NCBI RefSeq assembly: GCF_001467945.1
Contig: NZ_LNYQ01000013.1
Location: 1,218,847 to 1,277,232 of the forward strand
Direction: 5' to 3'
Source: Legionella parisiensis
GTDB lineage: Bacteria; Pseudomonadota; Gammaproteobacteria; Legionellales; Legionellaceae
Length of the DNA: 58,386 nt
Within the stretch, counting starts at the first letter, position 1; the number at the start of each line of letters is the position of its first letter. Positions 55,001 to 58,386 of this stretch are shown here, in pieces. The notes under the pieces are model-generated. The model was given only the letters and a program-made list of their open reading frames with translations. It had not been told where the DNA came from and ran no database searches. Made by a program: the position numbers and the translations under genes.

Positions 55001-57817
55001 AAAGAATGCCTTCATTGGAGAGACAATTAAGTTATGGACAGGAGCTAAAATAGCAGCTAAAGCTTTCCCCGTAATTTGATCGGTTTCTTTTCTTTTCCCA
55101 GTGAGCAAAAAGCTTAAGATATACTCTCCTTTCGTTTCTCTGACGAGACGATACATACCATTGAGCAATATAGGCTTTTTCTCTTCAAAAAATCTAAGTT
55201 TTTCAATAACTTGTTCAAACTGAGGATGGGGCTGCTGTAATAAAGTAACTAATTCATCTACTGCATCAAAAAGCGGCATCAATTCTTGATCCAGTTGTTC
55301 GCGCAATGCATTGGGAACAATGAAACTTTGCAAATGTCCTTGCAATGCTTTTTTTAATGCTTTTATGTCAAAAATCGCGCTTCTTTTTTTAATCGCGTCG
55401 ACTAGAGCATCAACTATTAAATCATCGAGCTTGGAAATATCACCATTTCCAAGTACGCACCCCGGGAAAGGGTTTGTTTCAATGAGGAGTGCTTTTAACC
55501 AGGTTTCCTGTTTTTCTAAGGTTAAACATTCATCAGGAATAGTTTCTACTGAATTTGCAAGCTTATCCAATAGCACTAGAATTTGCTCTATTTTAGGCAA
55601 TGCTTGTGATTTTGAGATATTGATTTGGCTCAAAGTACTTAATACGACGCGTTGAAAAACTTCGCCTTTTTTAGCTTGTACGCTTTGAATTGCTAATAAT
55701 AGATTATCAATATTCTCTTGAGTTAAATTGGGCTCATTAAGTTTTACGAGTAATGTGATAACTTCTGGAGTTAAGGCTTGACGATTTTTTTCTAGTATCG
55801 CAGCAAAAGATGCAATAACTGACAGAGAAAACTGATTTACTTCCGGAGCGGGATCTGTTTTTTGAATACGCTCTTGCAATGTATTGAGTAGTTCAAATCC
55901 TTCGTTTTCCAAGCATGATGCAAGTGGAGCAATGAAATCTTCTTTAAATTGTTTGTCGGCAAAAGAAGCTTTGAACTCAATACATTGATTCATTAATGCA
56001 TTGATTTGTGCAAATGAAGGGTTGGGCTTGAATTTAAAGCTTCGTGAAAATGCTTGCAGTAAATCACTTCGATCATTTGGATCTAACTTTTGCAGTGAAT
56101 CAATGCAACTTTTTAAAGTTTCTTTCCATTGACCGGGACTTAGGAGAGTCTTATCTGCAAAAGCACACGTTAAAATAAACGTGAGTTGATTTTTTTGAAC
56201 GGTGGACCAAGAAACGAGCTTTTCTATTTCAAGAAGCTGTTCCTGGATGTCAGGCAATCTGATCTCAGCCTTCCAATGTTGACCCATATATCGAAATAAC
56301 CAGGGTTTAAGTTCAAGGTGTTCGTCGTCAATTTGTTGATAAATGAGTTCAGGATCGGTAATGGTGTCTTCAGGATTTTCAATTTTCATACACGAAGCAA
56401 CTTGCTTAAATTGCTCCGAAGTAGGCTTTAGCAACATGGCATAATGAACACCTGTTGATCCCCAATTGAGCTCTGTCAAAGAAAGACACTGTTCTTGTGG
56501 GTTTTTAGCATGTTCTATAACATCCAACACTCGATTTAAGGTAATAAGCAAATGTCCTTCATGGTTAATCGGACACAAATTGGGTAAAGTCAGATTTTTT
56601 TCTGAAATTCGAGGAAGGAAAACTTGAGTATAGGCTTCAAAAAAATTATTAAAATCAAAGCTGCTTCTGTCATGTTTAAGGTGATTAGCAACCAGTTTGT
56701 TCCACCATTCTCTTTGTTCTGCTGGAAGTTGGATTAATTTTTGAAGATTTTTAATTCCCCGAGTGCTCAATAATGAATTTTGTACTTCAGGGTTGTTGAG
56801 GAAATCAAGATTAATTTTTTTATTCAAACAGGAATGAAACAGTCTCACTAGTAAAGCAGTATGTGATTCACCGCCAAGTATATATTGCTTGCAAAGCAAA
56901 GGAATAATGAATTCGTCATGCTGCTGAGCAGATAGAGCAGGCTCAGTCGCTCGGTATAATTGAAGTAATAACGCCTTAACTTCGGTTTCATATACGGATA
57001 ACAGACCGAGTAATATATTTTTTTGATCAGATGAGTACTTAGTTTCCAGTAGGATGGAAAGAGTTTGTCGAGCCAGATTAGGAAATAGCGTTGTTGCTTC
57101 TTCAACTGAAGGTAATGTTAAAGATTCCAGTTTTTTAAGTACAGGGGCTAACGCAGAAGGAAGCCTTCTCGGTGTATCAGTATAACAAAGCGCTTTTTTA
57201 TCTTTGTTAATATAGAATCCTTTAGGAAGATTACTGGGGATAATACCATCTTTAAAGGCATAACTATGTTCATTTATAACGGCGATAGCTGATTCTTGTA
57301 GGTTTTCAATACCTAAAGCCCTAAGCTGTTTGACTAATTCAGGAAGATCAGGCAATTCAATAGGGACTAAAATAAGATCAGGGCTTTTTATAAGTTCACT
57401 CTGTTCAAGATGAATGTTTTTTTGAACGCTTGGTGGTTTAGGTAGAAGAATACTTCTTTGAATTTGGATACGTGCACGAACAGCAGGTGACTTAGAGTTC
57501 AGAACATACTTTATTGGGTTAATTTTCGGTGTGCTGGATGTACTTTTAAGTAGGGTTTCTGCTGTTTTATCCAATACGGCCCGACGAGCAAGTAGCGCGA
57601 GTCGATTAGACGTCTGCTGGCTTTCTGGAATCTTAAAAATAAAGAGACGTTTACGATCGTCGCTAATAAAGCGGAATAGGCTATCAATATCTTTTTCAAC
57701 GAATTGTTGTGGATCAAGTTCAATTTCTAAGGGGGTGTAGTTTATTTCGGTTTCGTATGTAGTAATCAGATTTTCTAGTAAGGATTGGAGATATTTGTTT
57801 TGTGAATATTGAGGCAC
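49034..57817 (-). CDS. Giant protein with a SecA-like ATPase motor core
   Basis: The product has about 2927 residues. Positions 1 to about 1440 are helical with no recognised fold. From about 1440 to 2010 lie ordered SecA-type motifs: MRIKTGEGKSL (Walker A, Lys1467), TANSTLLARDYE with FFIFLGIP (motif Ia), VLDESDDALLD (DESD 1566-1569), LLGISATPGDKHE (motif III), PILIINEDFDEA (motif IV), GTAMLAKGIDI (motif V) and IPGRTARNGKPGEW (motif VI, Arg1962 and Arg1965). About 900 charged helical residues with coiled coils follow. There is no signal peptide. I prefer the GTG at 57817, with AGGAG seven bases upstream; the ATG at 57853 has no ribosome site and would add 12 residues. A housekeeping SecA is about 900 residues, so this is a different, probably effector-like, protein. 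It stands alone. Function unknown. Confidence 0.85.
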   Translation of the reverse strand: MPQYSQNKYLQSLLENLITTYETEINYTPLEIELDPQQFVEKDIDSLFRFISDDRKRLFIFKIPESQQTSNRLALLARRAVLDKTAETLLKSTSSTPKINPIKYVLNSKSPAVRARIQIQRSILLPKPPSVQKNIHLEQSELIKSPDLILVPIELPDLPELVKQLRALGIENLQESAIAVINEHSYAFKDGIIPSNLPKGFYINKDKKALCYTDTPRRLPSALAPVLKKLESLTLPSVEEATTLFPNLARQTLSILLETKYSSDQKNILLGLLSVYETEVKALLLQLYRATEPALSAQQHDEFIIPLLCKQYILGGESHTALLVRLFHSCLNKKINLDFLNNPEVQNSLLSTRGIKNLQKLIQLPAEQREWWNKLVANHLKHDRSSFDFNNFFEAYTQVFLPRISEKNLTLPNLCPINHEGHLLITLNRVLDVIEHAKNPQEQCLSLTELNWGSTGVHYAMLLKPTSEQFKQVASCMKIENPEDTITDPELIYQQIDDEHLELKPWLFRYMGQHWKAEIRLPDIQEQLLEIEKLVSWSTVQKNQLTFILTCAFADKTLLSPGQWKETLKSCIDSLQKLDPNDRSDLLQAFSRSFKFKPNPSFAQINALMNQCIEFKASFADKQFKEDFIAPLASCLENEGFELLNTLQERIQKTDPAPEVNQFSLSVIASFAAILEKNRQALTPEVITLLVKLNEPNLTQENIDNLLLAIQSVQAKKGEVFQRVVLSTLSQINISKSQALPKIEQILVLLDKLANSVETIPDECLTLEKQETWLKALLIETNPFPGCVLGNGDISKLDDLIVDALVDAIKKRSAIFDIKALKKALQGHLQSFIVPNALREQLDQELMPLFDAVDELVTLLQQPHPQFEQVIEKLRFFEEKKPILLNGMYRLVRETKGEYILSFLLTGKRKETDQITGKALAAILAPVHNLIVSPMKAFFDNPENKLIVKDLDLNTCLSWMAAFNETHSLTFFFKEELVQKKVLPALRKTLLQLNTQDPEFDKSVLADAAVIDENAPSDLTLQNYKDKIESIANYLNLLIDLHDRLPQQFNKIYKQLNTGALARLNYKQKQILVNQLIKESPDKLDLYLKLTTQALEEHSHADNTAIERAVNGITELFKLSDLELDTQIMFFKMSMTHNLKSPTPFPLAALNEFKKSELPQLTKSLIIKQIIQILGLPDTNSEHIQEVVQNTQSFLTHNSEQTELCIALLNKATQDHANLNTYPQILQQLEQIKPISRIKITAILAGLAKNKKDSTVNLRALLEITKGLGRRSADDVDRVFKLFATSPYPNAQSLNTALRAHDSEKLHAYCLSFDTNPFAKNGEERDLSQQFATDRIKYALENLRDLLHETNFPHALQMKLARQLTFIETLGYTDPLKPGDFTGLKNLTASSRQDLKENASILLQQLRSKSNPEQREVTQLKLLAYLREIYFRTTGLFPNTTQMLILLLALEDPSSNLLMRIKTGEGKSLNTPMLSVLQWAQGGTVVQWTANSTLLARDYENNCEPFFIFLGIPSALIQGDTPTEAFQPDGINCSTVEDMACFHLAAKIANKEKLLATNGPVHIVLDESDDALLDQLTLYKLVTEAESNHADNPAQWIYPLAYQFINLPAFRNDDPARGKVWDEDEDLEQFRLFLNKQINEQFNGDIEKLNYLMASSNTQLKQWLHASGIAATLSENKHFIMQPIKEKDEAGHEITKKIACVPLIRSNPKTGSIFTEEVQQALQARLRAESKDQAQYIVIDPVPSVLASQSAQGLIKFFQKTLGRLLGISATPGDKHELESLDTSLGTQALSIAPHAGDKRIDHDPIFTLNREQSIKAIHETFDKIKCPVTPTMMKIDPTEEIQTNDEYEHLIAERKIAIEEWSRTQTQPILIINEDFDEAQAIGKSLEIYKKQGFIIQIITGKETPGELDKIIKQAGQVNTITVGTAMLAKGIDIKTDHPKGLFVIQTYLDTVRMTTQIPGRTARNGKPGEWLPIYQVKPPEDILNKFFYYAFPWTRQRINEHTVEVLREKIQLQETVDRIYTQSIDEVQQILMQQIEAWESLLLELYPDDPKIQFEFYQWREMLLNELTRSQDPNVSQTSLNESISQFKKSTCKLWESAREERWAAKAEKATHISHEQSLRLKYLKQLDFIQELNIQIKLQQKSKPFTAGIKALMHQNLETVIADKAGAVLEYAKPSGKEKSDLELAQSKQILPHLIGDFCAVYPESINIFFPKNTSKNPSFIPEIVRTVINKLIEQKNKVLHRKEKQEVTESIIQFYQKKLMKADSKEIKELLTQISPLLIDHCADLTKLPLVEQFKMQGLVLTFSTLYRNLGLPENPSLSNLQKSYNEEIMKKLAQHLLNEFAWVHENPVPFDALLERTVAKKAALDIYTLSEDLINSPQDKDKIQKLYTALQHHRVILKDKYLFSIKHLSPRNVINDALDAIDSLNNAPHCDLDFRQKCHDKAVSEHQITSFRRLLTNTSPYFFNSYDPTWEHMKKTLLEISHQSEGNPSHVVQELYEATVRFSSYKAYYPYLSQLNALKKQLLHSIEELDKSDGLNQDVEESLFAQKQNQLATLLKINPKQLRIQSGSDGIQSYIELQVEDAPVQEGFTGYQSSFLTRVETERSELRKIQSELEENKDALLKLANVEVIEILPVRKRSSFEKLFRLKELLTHDWSNLDIDRSELPDLIRQKLEYADELKQWNWKLNSVDQSRLSTILGKAPDLSVAVSIDEQSKIQRDLDKIKARMQNVTELIRLKEEEILDTEKIITAAEKRMKENDCTYMEGIKLRGIIYLRQREIHSFQNQLAELKENLSFIEEEESETLDAFNDHNVGLDRKRTELIEKFVIQIKQDLAAYLDEASKQYVSEIEKELLETAPTIGKIENEEIQKARYQTRRFFKTSELLCYEAGLVGEEAGIPVKRDVVAPSVVHDEQEVQSTGILVY

Positions 57818-57853
57818 AGCAAAACTCCTGGAATCAAAAGAAATCAAGATCAT

Positions 57854-58155
57854 ACATCGTAATTCTTAACAGGAGATTAAGCGTCAAAAATGTAATGGAT
57901 GTACTCTTAATTTCGCTAATGGTGAATCGTATTATAATGAAAAGAAAAGAATATATACAATGCGATATGTAAATAAGTTATTCATATAAGATGTGTTTTT
58001 TTATGAATACTATATTGCACCAGTAATTCACTTTTTTATTTTTCTTTGAAGTAGCCACCGGTATTGATTTTCTGTAAATGAAACCGATTTAAAAACTTAT
58101 TTCTTACTATTTTTAAATATGAAATAAACTTCTTTAGGAAAAGTGTAAAATTTGC
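57854..58155. other. Intergenic region upstream of the giant gene and tRNAs
   Basis: AT-rich sequence with no ORF. It must hold the promoter of the giant gene on the minus strand, which I cannot place with confidence. Confidence 0.4.
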
Positions 58156-58184
58156 TTGACAGATCCTGGGTGGCTCATTAAACT
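58156..58184 (+). promoter_or_regulatory. sigma-70 promoter of the tRNA-Ala/tRNA-Glu pair
   Basis: A consensus -35 box TTGACA (58156-58161) is followed by a 17-nt spacer and the -10 box TAAACT (58179-58184), giving a start near 58191, eight bases before tRNA-Ala. Consensus -35 boxes are typical of stable RNA genes. Confidence 0.75.
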
Positions 58185-58198
58185 GCGAACCTAATTTT

Positions 58199-58272
<74 letters not shown>

Positions 58273-58274
<2 letters not shown>

Positions 58275-58295
58275 TCAACATCTTTGATGTTGATG
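58273..58295 (+). other. Hairpin in the tRNA-Ala/tRNA-Glu spacer
   Basis: CATCAACAT (58273-58281) and ATGTTGATG (58287-58295) form a 9-bp perfect stem, 10 bp if the inner C-G closes, with a 3-5 nt loop, overlapping the last bases of the tRNA-Ala CCA. It may be a processing site between the two tRNAs. Confidence 0.6.
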
Positions 58296-58310
58296 GAAAA
58301 AACGTTCAAG

Positions 58311-58386
58311 GTCCCCATCGTCTAGCGGCCTAGGACACTGCCCTTTCACGGCGGTAACAGGGGTTCGAACCCCCTTGGGGACGCCA
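58311..58386 (+). tRNA. tRNA-Glu (TTC)
   Basis: The cloverleaf starts GTCCCCATCGTCTAG, with the anticodon loop CTTTCAC (anticodon TTC, Glu), T-loop TTCGAAC and an encoded CCA ending exactly at the window edge. It is probably co-transcribed with tRNA-Ala. Confidence 0.97.

Noticed and set aside
55311..55655. 114-codon plus-strand frame inside the giant gene
   Set aside because: It is antisense within a continuous 8.8-kb coding frame, with no ribosome site.
49034..57853. Reading the giant protein as the housekeeping SecA
   Set aside because: It is more than three times too long, the motor core is central rather than N-terminal, and the SecA C-terminal zinc motif is not seen at the end of the chain.

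Overview
This window almost certainly comes from a Legionella species. It is AT-rich (low-GC by eye) and carries several genes known mainly from that genus: a close match to the Dot/Icm effector kinase LegK7, next to a second large effector-like gene; the two-component kinase LetS; a eukaryotic-type ecto-NTPDase (Lpg1905 type); and a NosP / histidine kinase / GGDEF-EAL cassette. From memory, the gene order from about 0.7 to 31 kb follows the L. pneumophila lpg1927-lpg1905 block in reverse. The lpg numbers are recalled and were not looked up.

Layout. 0.1-0.25 kb: tRNA-Phe on the minus strand with a good promoter. 0.7-7.9 kb: minus-strand genes yggX, a PilZ protein, an 882-aa protein with an atypical-kinase-like core, a 190-aa orphan and the LegK7-like kinase; the last three look like an effector island. 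8.2-11.4 kb: a tight plus-strand chain of housekeeping genes, fdxA, a DinG/YoaA helicase, tsaB and a Trm112-like protein. 11.4-18.5 kb, minus strand: amino-acid permease, BolA, type IV pilin (with a probable sigma-54 promoter), PPi-type phosphofructokinase and LetS. 18.7-25.4 kb, plus strand: gltX, a serine beta-lactamase-like hydrolase, a repeat-bearing orphan, a glutathione S-transferase and a membrane-anchored alpha/beta-hydrolase-like protein. 25.6-38.3 kb: mixed strands, with envelope proteins, an MMPL exporter, EpmC, NTPDase, a DMT transporter, a 44-aa Cys/Gly-rich secreted peptide, ribosomal oxygenase RoxA, a CPA2 antiporter, YchJ and a Kdo-hydroxylase-like enzyme. 38.4-43.2 kb: the NosP-type c-di-GMP operon. 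43.2-49 kb: small orphans, a second GxSxG protein, MtfA, DUF2905 and DUF1993. 49.0-57.8 kb: one giant gene of about 2927 codons. The end of the window holds tRNA-Ala and tRNA-Glu behind a strong promoter.

How the genes fit together. The host-interaction genes are the two kinase-like proteins, the NTPDase, probably the hydrolase-like proteins and the giant protein. They sit beside the regulators that control the switch between replication and transmission (LetS) and c-di-GMP (PilZ, GGDEF-EAL, NosP).

The most striking element is the giant protein. A complete set of SecA-like motor motifs (Walker A GEGKS, DESD box, motif VI GRTARNG) is embedded between about 1450 residues of helical sequence and about 900 residues of coiled-coil-rich sequence. 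It is not a housekeeping SecA. I see no insertion sequence, integrase, CRISPR array or rRNA. Short degenerate inverted repeats with a CCTGGGTTACGC-like core recur between genes.
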